A stretch of 12,397 bases of DNA from Bradyrhizobium sp. (GCA_025960445.1 JAICIT010000027.1:1-12397), one strand, 5' to 3'. Shown: positions 1 to 6,972, numbered from the stretch's first letter. The notes: a model not told the origin generated them from the letters alone. Numbers and translations: made by a program.

Positions 1-80
1 ACACCATACGGATCTTCCGGGTTGCAAATCCGGCCTCTCGGGAATGACAGCCCGCCTCCGCCCTGCGGGCTACGGCGCGG

Positions 81-153
81 CAGCCTTCGCTCGCTTCGCC
101 GAGGCGTCGGGATCGGCCTGCCGAGCCGTAGCTCGCGAAGCAAGCGAAGGCTG
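81..153. repeat. Imperfect 19-bp inverted repeat
   Basis: The arms are 81-99 (starts CAGCCTTCGC) and 135-153 (ends GCGAAGGCTG). They pair at 18 of 19 positions and are separated by 35 bases. Flanking CTACGGC (70-76) and GCCGTAG (123-129) also match in inverted orientation, though out of register with the main arms. Similar GC-rich CTTCGCTCGCTTCGC elements are scattered between genes in Bradyrhizobium genomes (recalled, not searched). No transposase is attached. It may act as a transcription barrier or be a dispersed intergenic repeat. Confidence 0.6.
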
Positions 154-205
154 GTGGCGGACGCAGTCATGATCGAACCCGTCTCAGCAGGCAATTCCCA
201 TTTTA

Positions 206-360
206 ACGGGAATTTACAGCGAGGAATCGCGTCTGGAGACTGGTTTTGAGACCAAAATTGGCGTTTTCCGGAGCCGTTTCAGTTGCTTACAGCGCAGAAA
301 GCGCCAGAAAATGACGGGAATTTTCCGCCTCAAGACGGGATTGTACTCGGATAAACGGGA
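206..360. repeat. Four ACGGGA direct repeats, three helically phased
   Basis: ACGGGA occurs at 206-211, 314-319, 335-340 and 355-360, in contexts AACGGGAATTT, GACGGGAATTTT, GACGGGATTG and AACGGGACTAC. The last three start 21 and 20 bases apart, about two helical turns, so they face the same side of DNA. The first copy also forms the right arm of a hairpin (AATTCCC 193-199, GGGAATT 208-214). The array ends where the TPR gene's stop codon begins at 361. Protein binding is an inference from spacing only. Confidence 0.4.
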
Positions 361-2388
361 CTACCGCTGGAGCTTGCCAATGCCGCTCCTATTCCTTTGA
401 TTCAACTGCATCTCCAATTGCTCCATGAGGGGGTGGGTTCGCCCTTCGGCGCGCAAACGTTTGAATTCCTCGATGAGCACCCAAGACCAAGGCCGTCCGG
501 GCGCCGCCATTTGGTCGAAGTAGCGACGATAGATCGGTTCCGCAGCACCTGGGCGACCGAGGAACATCAGCGCGTGAGCGTGCCGAATGGCAGGTGACGA
601 TGCGTTCGGGTCAACTCCGAGCGCCTCCCTGCAGACCTGTTCTGCGAGCTCGAATTTGCCGTCGAGGATGTACTGGAAGGCTATATCCGACATCCCCTCC
701 AATGCGGCTTGACGGTCCGCCCGCTGCTGGAGGGTCGGAATGCCATCCTTGAACCGCTTTTCGACAGAAGCCACGAACCGGCGATAAACCGTTAAGGCAT
801 CATCGACTTCACCGTTGCGGGCCAGCTCCTCGGCCGCCTGAATATCCGCCCGCTCGCGAAGCGCCAACTCCGTCTTCTTGGGAGTTGTCGCGAGACGCAA
901 TGGTGGATCATCCCTGATAGCCGCCACTGGCGCCTTCGGCCTCGGACGCACATCCGCTTCCCCCTCGAAGAGGTTTTCCAGACGCCATGCGGCCGGAGAC
1001 CCACGCCCTTTTGCGCGCAGCTCCTGCAGATCGTCCAGCATCACCTTCTCCCAGGCCTTGCCTGCAAGGAGCTTTCCACGATGTCGCCGGTAAATCTCTT
1101 CGGCCTCAGGCACGCGGTTCGTCAACAGCAGGGCATGCGCAAGCGTTGCTTGGACGGAAAGGCGATTCCTAATGGCCGGCGAGAGTTCATTGATGCATTC
1201 GAGCGCGTCATCAAACCTGCCGCTGAAAAGAAGGGCCCGCGCGAGCCGGCTGAGCTGTATTTCCGCCAGCGCTGAGGTGTGCGCTTCTATCTCTGATCCA
1301 TCTTCTCGACTCGCTTTGAGAATATGGCGATAGACACCCCAGGCATCGTCCAAACGACCATGTGTGACAAACATGGCTGCAGTTTCAAGATGCAGCGGGT
1401 TCAGTCGGATGAACTCCTCGTCCGCCTTCGACATGACCAATTCGCGGAGTTCCATCGGCGAGCCCGGCCTTAAGGTTGTCGACCAACCACGCTCCCGAAG
1501 GGCTATCTCAACCTCCGCCATCAAGGGTGCGGTACGACCTTTCTTCCGAAATTCAGCGAAATCCCGTAGGGTCACATTCTCCCAATTCATCACCAGCACG
1601 TTCTCTTCACTCTGGAACGCAAGATAAAACGCGCGAGATTCATCCGTCGCACCGAGGAACATGCGCGCATGAGCGCGGATCAGCTTGACCCAGATGAGCG
1701 TACCGTCTTCCGCCAATGCGGCATCTGCGCAACGAAGTGCGATCGCGTACTCACCCTCTAGAATGAGATAGCGAGCAAGCAATCCGATCCTGGCGAGCGC
1801 CCGCTCGCGATCGGTATTGACCTTCGGTGTTGCAATAACATCACCTAGATCCTCCTGAGAAGGGTCTTTAGCTCGATCTTTCGACAGGCGCACCTGCTCA
1901 AGATAGATTCGCAACGCTTCTTCGTACCGACCTGCATCCCACTCTTCATCACCCGCAACAACTTGCTGAGGGATTTTGCGGCCCTCCGGGTCATTGCGAT
2001 CTAGAATTGCCTTGTAATACTGTCTCTCCGCTTCGCGAGCTGGCGAAATCCGCAAATCGAATTCATCGACACTATGGGCCTTAGCCAATTTTACCTTCGG
2101 TTGGTCCGTGCCAGCCGAACGCGTTTCGATGCCGCCGAACTTTTCCCTGAATTCAAAAATGAACGCGGAAGCCCTGTGATCGCCATTGGCAGCCTTCACG
2201 TACTGCCGCATGACAATGATACTAGCGAGCGTCTTCTTATTGGGCCCGCGGCCAACAGTCTTGTTCAGGTATTGGTAGAGTAGATCTGCCTCGTTTCTCG
2301 CCCCCTTAGGACGACCTTTCGGGTTACCTGATCGCCTTGGCGGGAAAGGACGACCTCGCGGCCGGTTCGGAGTCTGCTCGTCGGTCAT
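361..2388 (-). CDS. DUF5681-motif protein with three TPR-like modules
   Basis: Function unknown. The proposed start is the ATG at 2388, five bases after the upstream gene's stop; an ATG at 2466 would overlap that gene and add 26 residues. At 675 residues it is far longer than usual DUF5681 proteins. Residues about 10-40 carry the DUF5681 signature RRSGNPKGRPKGARN. The rest is three diverged copies of one module (about 145-297, 334-474, 515-662). Each copy has paired helices of TPR type (such as GRYEEALRIYLEQ and AHALMFLGRPGAAEPIYRR) and closes with a segment like FKRLRAEGRTHPLMEQLE. The modules suggest a protein-binding scaffold. No signal peptide or membrane segment is seen, so it should be cytoplasmic. 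It is the last gene of an operon with a methyltransferase and a small DUF5681 protein, which suggests a shared role on DNA; that is inference. Confidence 0.8.
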   Translation of the reverse strand: MTDEQTPNRPRGRPFPPRRSGNPKGRPKGARNEADLLYQYLNKTVGRGPNKKTLASIIVMRQYVKAANGDHRASAFIFEFREKFGGIETRSAGTDQPKVKLAKAHSVDEFDLRISPAREAERQYYKAILDRNDPEGRKIPQQVVAGDEEWDAGRYEEALRIYLEQVRLSKDRAKDPSQEDLGDVIATPKVNTDRERALARIGLLARYLILEGEYAIALRCADAALAEDGTLIWVKLIRAHARMFLGATDESRAFYLAFQSEENVLVMNWENVTLRDFAEFRKKGRTAPLMAEVEIALRERGWSTTLRPGSPMELRELVMSKADEEFIRLNPLHLETAAMFVTHGRLDDAWGVYRHILKASREDGSEIEAHTSALAEIQLSRLARALLFSGRFDDALECINELSPAIRNRLSVQATLAHALLLTNRVPEAEEIYRRHRGKLLAGKAWEKVMLDDLQELRAKGRGSPAAWRLENLFEGEADVRPRPKAPVAAIRDDPPLRLATTPKKTELALRERADIQAAEELARNGEVDDALTVYRRFVASVEKRFKDGIPTLQQRADRQAALEGMSDIAFQYILDGKFELAEQVCREALGVDPNASSPAIRHAHALMFLGRPGAAEPIYRRYFDQMAAPGRPWSWVLIEEFKRLRAEGRTHPLMEQLEMQLNQRNRSGIGKLQR

Positions 2389-2393
2389 TCGCG

Positions 2394-2798
2394 CTACTCG
2401 CCGAGCTCTCGTTCCTGGCGATAAATTCGAAGCATTTCGCCCCACTCCCCCGGAGCGTCGATCCATTCAATATTTCCAGCCGCAATGTATTTCTCGACAA
2501 ATCCCTGCTTGAACGCACGATTGAAGATCTGTCGTGCATGCTTTGTGCTCCCCTTGGCGGCTTCTTTGACCTCACCGCGGATGGCCAGTTCGAGCAAGCT
2601 TGCGCCTTGGGACTTTTCATCGCCCGCGTCAACGAGTTCACGTCGCAGGTCCAGCTTTTGCTTCCTCTTGCGGCCTTTCGGATTACCAATCTGGCCCGGC
2701 TTAAACCGCGTGCTCGGCGGCGGCTTGCAGTAGCCGACTTCGTAGGTCGCATCTGCCGGCGGCCGCTTTCGGCTAGAATCCTCATCTCTTTTCGTCAT
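2394..2798 (-). CDS. Small DUF5681 domain protein
   Basis: Function unknown. The 134-residue protein shows the DUF5681 N-terminal signature at about residues 19-45: YEVGYCKPP, then RFKPGQIGNPKGRKRKQK. A charged helical region follows, and the tail is acidic and aromatic. The N-terminal half is very basic, which would suit nucleic-acid contact, but no known DNA-binding fold is evident. The start is set by an ATGA overlap (2798-2795) with the stop of the methyltransferase gene, typical of translational coupling; an upstream in-frame ATG at 2828 would give a longer overlap. Its stop lies five bases before the next gene, which carries a second DUF5681 motif. In my recollection such genes often neighbour ParB-type methyltransferases in alphaproteobacterial accessory regions. 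Confidence 0.85.
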   Translation of the reverse strand: MTKRDEDSSRKRPPADATYEVGYCKPPPSTRFKPGQIGNPKGRKRKQKLDLRRELVDAGDEKSQGASLLELAIRGEVKEAAKGSTKHARQIFNRAFKQGFVEKYIAAGNIEWIDAPGEWGEMLRIYRQERELGE

Positions 2799-4111
2799 AC
2801 TGAGCAGGCCGATGCGGCCTCCTCGCACTCTTCGAAGGACATGCCAGATGCGGCATCATACGCGCGCTTTCCGGTATAGAGCTGCCAACGCCGAACGGCG
2901 ACGTCGACATATTTTGGGTCAATCTCAATTGTCCGGGCGTGACGGCCAGTCCGTTCGGCCGCGATCAGAATCGTTCCACTGCCACAGAACGGATCGAGCA
3001 CCAGGTCCTTAGCGACTGAAACATCTTTCAGAGCATCCGCTACCAAGGCCACCGGTTTAACTGTCGGATGCATGGACAGCTCCTGCCGGTTTTCATTCGT
3101 ATGACCCGTTACGCCAGCATAGTCCCACACATTCGTTCGATTGCGGCCGTGCTTGCCGAGCTCAACATTGTTGCGGTGGGGCTCGGTGCCGCTCTTCCAG
3201 ATGTAGACGAGCTCGTGTTTAGAGCGATACAGCGTCCCCATCCCGCCCATGCTCTTGTTCCACACGCAGAGGTTCTTCAGTTCAGAATAGACAGCATTGC
3301 CTGCAACCATCATTTCGAGCTGGTGGCGCCAATCCATGAAGAGCATATGGATCGAGCCATCCACCGTATTGGAGGCGAGCCGCTGAAAGACCGCTTTCAA
3401 AAAAGCGATGAATTCTTCCTTTGACATCTCGCCGCTGGCCATTTGAAATTCACCGTGGACGACCCTGCCATTGCCCGAGACGTTGTTTTCGATTTTGACG
3501 TTGTAAGGGGCATCGCCAATTACCATGGCGGCCTTGCTGCCTTCGAACAGCGCATCGTAGCTTGCTTGCTCTCTTGCGTCTCCACAGTAAAGCCGATGAT
3601 GGCCGAGGATCCATAATTGCCCCAGTCGAGCCACAGGCGGGCCGTGGTGCGGCGTCGGAACGCGGTCTTCGTCTGCTTCGGGATCAAGTGCTTCGCGGGC
3701 CTCATCAAGCAATGCATCGAGGTCTGGCGCTTCGAATCCTGTCAGCTCGATATCAATATCAAGCTCGAGCAGCCCTTGAAGTTCAGCCTGCAGAATTTCA
3801 CGGTCCCAACCGGCCTTCTCTGCCAGCCGATTGTCGGCGATTACGTAGGCGCGGACTTCTGCAGCCGAGAGATGCGACAAGCGGATCGCCGGCACGGTTT
3901 CCATCCCGAGCTGCTTCGCGGCCTCATAGCGGCCGTGGCCAGCGATGATCTGATAGTTGTCATCAGTCAGAACGGGATTGACGAATCCGAACTTTTCGAT
4001 GCTTTTGGCGATCTGCCGGATCTGCTTCCGCGAATGGACCCGCGAGTTCTTGGGGTATGGCTTCAGGAGGTTGAGGCCAACGTCCTCGGTCTTCATCAGA
4101 CTTACTCGCAT
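2795..4111 (-). CDS. ParB-domain / DNA methyltransferase fusion
   Basis: Predicted to transfer a methyl group from S-adenosylmethionine to adenine N6 or cytosine N4 in DNA. Residues about 15-105 form a ParB/Srx-like domain with the motif GHGRYEAA (58-65). The methyltransferase domain (about 165-418, N6_N4_Mtase family) has its catalytic motif IV first, as DAPY (200-203), then HPTVKP (348-353) and the AdoMet-binding FCGSGT (375-380). This is beta-class order. The usual catalytic motif is DPPY, so alanine at the second position is a variant; the aspartate, proline and tyrosine are kept. No restriction endonuclease gene is in the window, so it looks like an orphan methylase. The ATG at 4111 lacks a clear ribosome binding site; the ATG at 4096 (MKTEDVGLN) is a credible alternative. 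It is the first gene of a three-gene operon. The target site cannot be read from sequence. Confidence 0.92.
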   Translation of the reverse strand: MRVSLMKTEDVGLNLLKPYPKNSRVHSRKQIRQIAKSIEKFGFVNPVLTDDNYQIIAGHGRYEAAKQLGMETVPAIRLSHLSAAEVRAYVIADNRLAEKAGWDREILQAELQGLLELDIDIELTGFEAPDLDALLDEAREALDPEADEDRVPTPHHGPPVARLGQLWILGHHRLYCGDAREQASYDALFEGSKAAMVIGDAPYNVKIENNVSGNGRVVHGEFQMASGEMSKEEFIAFLKAVFQRLASNTVDGSIHMLFMDWRHQLEMMVAGNAVYSELKNLCVWNKSMGGMGTLYRSKHELVYIWKSGTEPHRNNVELGKHGRNRTNVWDYAGVTGHTNENRQELSMHPTVKPVALVADALKDVSVAKDLVLDPFCGSGTILIAAERTGRHARTIEIDPKYVDVAVRRWQLYTGKRAYDAASGMSFEECEEAASACSV

Positions 4112-4599
4112 TTCTAGAAAAACAGCGATCTCGGCCAGCTAGGACTTTATCGAGCCGACGGAGCTCCATTCCTTAATTTATGGATTTTATAGACCCGTTC
4201 ACGTGCCGCTTCCTTAACCGGACGTGAAACTGCTATCGAGGCGAGAAAATGGCATATGATGCTGTTGCAGAAATCCAACAGGTGGCTTCCTTCTTGTTGT
4301 TTTTAAAGATAAAAATTGACCAACGTGCGATCATTTCGTCAAATTATCCATGAAATAAAGCTTCGGCGATTCTGGCAAGTTTCAATCTGCGGTGTCCGAC
4401 GCCTCGTTGGTGGCCAAAAGCGCATCCTCGCTGCGGGCGGTCGCAACGGCGCAAGTCTGGGTTTGCAATCGAAAGCCACCAGGTCTACTGAGAAGCGCCT
4501 TCGAGTGGAAGCAATACGAGCCTGTCGGGCGCGCCTCATCAATAATGTTCAGGCAACGCCGTCTGCAACTCTTCACCCTCGCTGCTAACTCAGACGCTC
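4112..4599. other. Gene-poor region upstream of methyltransferase operon
   Basis: Open frames here (for example 4316-4588 plus and 4339-4542 minus) lack recognisable domains and good ribosome binding sites, and I do not call any of them. The half near the methyltransferase (about 4160-4340) is visibly AT-richer and holds an inverted repeat and a possible -10 box for the minus-strand operon. The half near the Crp gene (about 4380-4599) is GC-rich without distinguishing features. It could be an eroded gene, but I cannot name one. Confidence 0.5.
4186..4228 (-). promoter_or_regulatory. Possible promoter/operator of methyltransferase operon
   Basis: An inverted repeat, TTCACGT (4198-4204) and ACGTGAA (4222-4228), has a 17-base spacer. 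On the minus strand it sits just upstream of TATAAA (4191-4186), a possible -10 box about 75 bases before the methyltransferase start. No good -35 hexamer is present at 16-18 bases. A weak core promoter with a symmetric site over the -35 area fits control by a dimeric regulator. Which protein would bind is unknown. Confidence 0.35.
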
Positions 4600-5274
4600 T
4601 CAGAGCCCCGGTCGCCGCTTCCGTATCATCCTGTAGCATTCGCAGGCTTGGGCCTCTAGCATCTCACGGTCGATGATGGATATAACTCCGCGCGAATACT
4701 TGATGTATCCCTTGTCCTGAAGCTCACTCGCGCAGGGGGATATACTGGCGCGCTGGACGCCAAGTAGCTGCGCAATCAGCTCCTGGGTCGCAAACAAGCT
4801 CTCATTGCCGTTGATGTCGGCCGCCCGCAGCAGCCAATGGCAAAGCCGTTGCGGCACGGTGTGTTTGCCGTTGCACGCGGCAATTTGCTGCGCCTGCACC
4901 AGCAACCAACTTTCCGAGCGGAAAAACAATGTGCGGACGGTTTCGTCGTCCTTCGCAAGGTTGAACAAGACCGCGGCCGGAAGCACATGCGCCGCGCCAG
5001 GAATACAGCCCAAGGCGAAGGTGGGGTGCCGGCGACCACCCAGGACAACGCTGCCGCCGATTGCCCCATCAGCGCCGATCATTCCGGCCTCAACAAAATC
5101 GCTTCCCACCGCCATTACCGTGGCCACGAGGCCCGACACCGGAAAAACGACATTTTCGATCGTCTGGTCGGGCCGGACGATGAAGTCCCGCGTAGAGAAC
5201 TCCGTCTGATCCAAATGCCGCTCTAATTCGGGGTGTAGATGTAACAGCTCTGAGAGGACGGCATTTTGGGCCAT
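4600..5274 (-). CDS. Crp/Fnr family transcriptional regulator
   Basis: A 224-residue regulator with the two-domain Crp/Fnr plan. Residues about 20-105 form the cyclic-nucleotide-binding-like beta barrel (VVFPVSGLVATVMAVG, then IGADGAIGG). A long dimer helix follows, then a winged helix-turn-helix at about 160-200 (FATQELIAQLLGVQRASIS). The barrel lacks an obvious canonical cAMP-binding pocket. The cysteines (90, 134, 145, 181, 211, 213) do not form the N-terminal cluster of FNR, so direct oxygen sensing by an iron-sulphur cluster is unlikely. The signal is unknown. The ATG at 5274 is chosen because GAGGGG lies seven bases upstream; an in-frame TTG at 5289 is less likely. It is transcribed in the same direction as the LysR gene, about 200 bases downstream of it, and is probably a separate unit. 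Confidence 0.9.
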   Translation of the reverse strand: MAQNAVLSELLHLHPELERHLDQTEFSTRDFIVRPDQTIENVVFPVSGLVATVMAVGSDFVEAGMIGADGAIGGSVVLGGRRHPTFALGCIPGAAHVLPAAVLFNLAKDDETVRTLFFRSESWLLVQAQQIAACNGKHTVPQRLCHWLLRAADINGNESLFATQELIAQLLGVQRASISPCASELQDKGYIKYSRGVISIIDREMLEAQACECYRMIRKRRPGL

Positions 5275-5476
5275 AGGGCTGCCCCTCAAGGAATCGATCA
5301 GGCGCCAAACCTAGCGCTTTATCCATTTGTCCGCACCCTTAGAGAAAAGGCTGAGAACATGCCGCTTCCGCCGGGAGGGTGTGAACTGCTTAGGCCCCTC
5401 GACAACAGGCCGGAGTTGCTCAATGGTGAGCTCGTCGGCTACGTGCGCCCTCTGCAGTCTTCCCCGTTGAAATAAT

Positions 5477-6397
5477 CTACCTTTGCGTTTCATCCCAGGG
5501 CGGCAGCGGCGAAAATCGCTCGACCAGAAAGTCGATGAAAGCGCGCAACTTAGCCGGCGGATTCCGATCGGACAGATACACTGCATAGATGCCGGCGAAC
5601 TCGATCGTCGGATGGTCAAGGACGAGACGCACGAGCGTCCCGGCTCGCAGGTCATCTGCGACGATGAAGGTCGGCTGATAAATGATTCCCTCGCCGGCGA
5701 TCGCCGCAGCGCGCAGGGCATCGCCATTGTTGGCGCGCAGCGGGCCGGAGACTTTGACGGCAACTTCGCCGCGCGACCCGAACTTCCATCGGTCGGCGCC
5801 TGTCACTTGTGAGAGCGTATAACCGAGGCAGTTGTGAGCGTTTAAGTCCGCAACGGTTCTCGGTGTGCCGTTCGCCTGGAGGTAACTAGGCGCGGCGGCC
5901 AGGATCGTGCGGCAGGGCGCGAGCCGACGCGCGATTAAGCTGGAATCCTCAAGGCTGCCGATCCGAACGGCAACGTCCCAGCCTTCCTCAGCCAGATCTA
6001 CGAGGCGGTCGTTGAGGCCAAGCTCAACTTGCACATGCGGATAGCGCTTGGCGAACTCCGCGAGCAAAGGCGCGATTTGGCGGCTGCCGAACGAGACCGG
6101 CGCGTTCAACCGCAATAGTCCCCGTGGCTCGAAGCGATCCGCGGCAATGCCGGCATCTGCCGCTTCGAGCTCAGCGAGAATGCGCTCCACCGACTCTAAG
6201 TAATTGCGGCCTGCTTCCGTGATCGAAAGCCGGCGTGTCGTTCGGTGAAAGAGCTTGATGCCGAGCCGGGTCTCTAGGGCCGCAATATGCTTGGTCACCA
6301 TCGTCTGCGATAGGCCCAGTTCGCGGCCGGCTGCCGACAGGCTTCCCGACCCGGCAACCCGGGCGAAGACCTGGAGACTGGTAATGCGGTCGAGCAA
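5477..6397 (-). CDS. LysR family transcriptional regulator
   Basis: A 306-residue protein of normal LysR length. Residues 1-60 form the winged helix-turn-helix (SLSAAGRELGLSQTMVTKHI, then LGIKLFHRTTR). Residues about 88-295 form the effector-binding domain. The start is a TTG at 6397: an in-frame stop lies three codons upstream, no ATG is available, and GTGAGG lies a few bases ahead. The resulting N-terminus MLDRITSLQVF is typical of the family. The gene is divergent from the doxX/dioxygenase pair with about 100 bases between starts, the classic layout for a LysR activator and its target. The effector is probably an aromatic compound or a redox signal, inferred from the target genes. Confidence 0.93.
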   Translation of the reverse strand: MLDRITSLQVFARVAGSGSLSAAGRELGLSQTMVTKHIAALETRLGIKLFHRTTRRLSITEAGRNYLESVERILAELEAADAGIAADRFEPRGLLRLNAPVSFGSRQIAPLLAEFAKRYPHVQVELGLNDRLVDLAEEGWDVAVRIGSLEDSSLIARRLAPCRTILAAAPSYLQANGTPRTVADLNAHNCLGYTLSQVTGADRWKFGSRGEVAVKVSGPLRANNGDALRAAAIAGEGIIYQPTFIVADDLRAGTLVRLVLDHPTIEFAGIYAVYLSDRNPPAKLRAFIDFLVERFSPLPPWDETQR

Positions 6398-6403
6398 ACG
6401 GCC

Positions 6404-6420
6404 TCACACCATAAGTGTGA
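6404..6420. promoter_or_regulatory. Probable LysR operator in divergent promoter
   Basis: TCACACCATAAGTGTGA is a perfect inverted repeat with six-base arms and a five-base centre. It lies seven bases upstream of the LysR start codon and about 80 bases before the doxX start. LysR regulators usually bind partly symmetric sites in such divergent regions and often repress their own gene. TATTAT (6441-6446) could be the -10 box of the doxX transcript, without a clear -35, which would fit activator dependence. Binding by this LysR is inferred from position and symmetry. Confidence 0.55.
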
Positions 6421-6498
6421 AAAGATATCCTTGAAAGCAGTATTATCACATCAATCGGGATAAGCCATATCAGGGCCACCTCATTAGGAGATGCCCCC

Positions 6499-6939
6499 AT
6501 GATCGACAACCGCACCGCCCCCTACGCCGCCCTGCTGCTCCGCGTGACACTCGGTGGGCTGTTTCTCGCTCACGCCGCCCTCAAGCTCTTCGTCTTCACG
6601 CCCGCAGGCACAGCCCAGTTTTTTGCTAGCCTCGGGCTGCCGACAGGGCTCGCTTACGCCACCATCGCTGCCGAGGTCCTCGGCGGTCTCGCGCTCATTA
6701 CCGGTCTCTACACACGCGTCGTGGCGGTCGCGCTCACACCGGTTCTGCTCGGCGCGATTGCCACAGTGCATGGGCCCGCCGGCTTTTTCTTCACTGACGC
6801 GAACGGCGGCTGGGAGTACCCGGCGTTCTGGGTTGTCGCGCTCCTGGTCCAGGCTCTGCTCGGGGATGGGGCCTATGCCATCAGCGCCGCAGGCCGCTCG
6901 CAGAGAGCCGCGCATCTTGCGCTGGCGCCGTCCCGTTAA
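6499..6939 (+). CDS. DoxX family membrane protein
   Basis: A 146-residue inner-membrane protein with four predicted membrane helices (about residues 8-30, 49-71, 73-92, 105-127), the standard DoxX arrangement. The first helix carries LRVTLGGLFLAHAALKLF and the second GLAYATIAAEVLGGLALITG, both typical of the family. DoxX-like proteins are often encoded beside oxidoreductases, but their biochemical role is poorly defined. The start is supported by AGGAG (6486-6490), eight bases before the ATG. It is the first gene after the divergent LysR promoter and is followed 55 bases later by a dioxygenase gene, probably in the same transcript. Confidence 0.9.
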   Translation: MIDNRTAPYAALLLRVTLGGLFLAHAALKLFVFTPAGTAQFFASLGLPTGLAYATIAAEVLGGLALITGLYTRVVAVALTPVLLGAIATVHGPAGFFFTDANGGWEYPAFWVVALLVQALLGDGAYAISAAGRSQRAAHLALAPSR

Positions 6940-6951
6940 TCAGCCCTTCGA

Positions 6952-6972
6952 AGGCCGCCCGACGGGCGGCCT
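6952..6972 (+). repeat. Intercistronic GC-rich hairpin
   Basis: AGGCCGCCC (6952-6960) and GGGCGGCCT (6964-6972) form a perfect nine-base-pair stem with a three-base loop, GAC. It sits between the doxX and dioxygenase genes. Only a mildly T-rich run follows, so it is not a clean Rho-independent terminator. It ends eight bases before the AGGGAG ribosome binding site of the dioxygenase. It may reduce read-through or protect the doxX message. Confidence 0.6.

Larger units (their letters stand above)
1..360. other. Gene-free lead-in with repeats
   Basis: No convincing gene lies in this stretch; the open frame at 22-249 is low-complexity and has no recognisable domain or ribosome binding site. It holds a long inverted repeat (81-99 with 135-153), a short hairpin (193-214) and four copies of ACGGGA (206, 314, 335, 355). 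Bases 17-33 can fold like a tRNA-Cys anticodon arm (loop TTGCAAA), but no other tRNA parts surround it. From memory, GGGAATT-rich stretches like this occur near integration sites in rhizobial genomes, so it may be a boundary of an inserted segment. That reading is inference. Confidence 0.5.

Noticed and set aside
17..33. tRNA-Cys-like anticodon arm (loop TTGCAAA)
   Set aside because: The five-base stem and loop are present, but no D arm, T arm or acceptor stem can be built from the flanks, so it is at most a fragment or chance.
22..249. Open frame on the plus strand in the lead-in
   Set aside because: It runs through the inverted repeat, is rich in Arg/Ser/Pro, and has no ribosome binding site or known motif.
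2337..2879. 180-codon plus-strand open frame
   Set aside because: It lies antisense to the DUF5681 and methyltransferase genes, whose families are recognisable; it is a shadow of GC-rich coding.
4316..4676. Open frames of 67-94 codons on both strands upstream of the methyltransferase
   Set aside because: No domain, no good ribosome binding site, and they overlap each other and the Crp gene end.
5311..5763. 150-codon minus-strand frame
   Set aside because: It overlaps the 3' end of the well-supported LysR gene in another frame and has no recognisable motif.
6484..6915. 143-codon minus-strand frame opposite doxX
   Set aside because: The composition is that of a shadow; the plus strand has a clear four-helix DoxX protein with a ribosome binding site.
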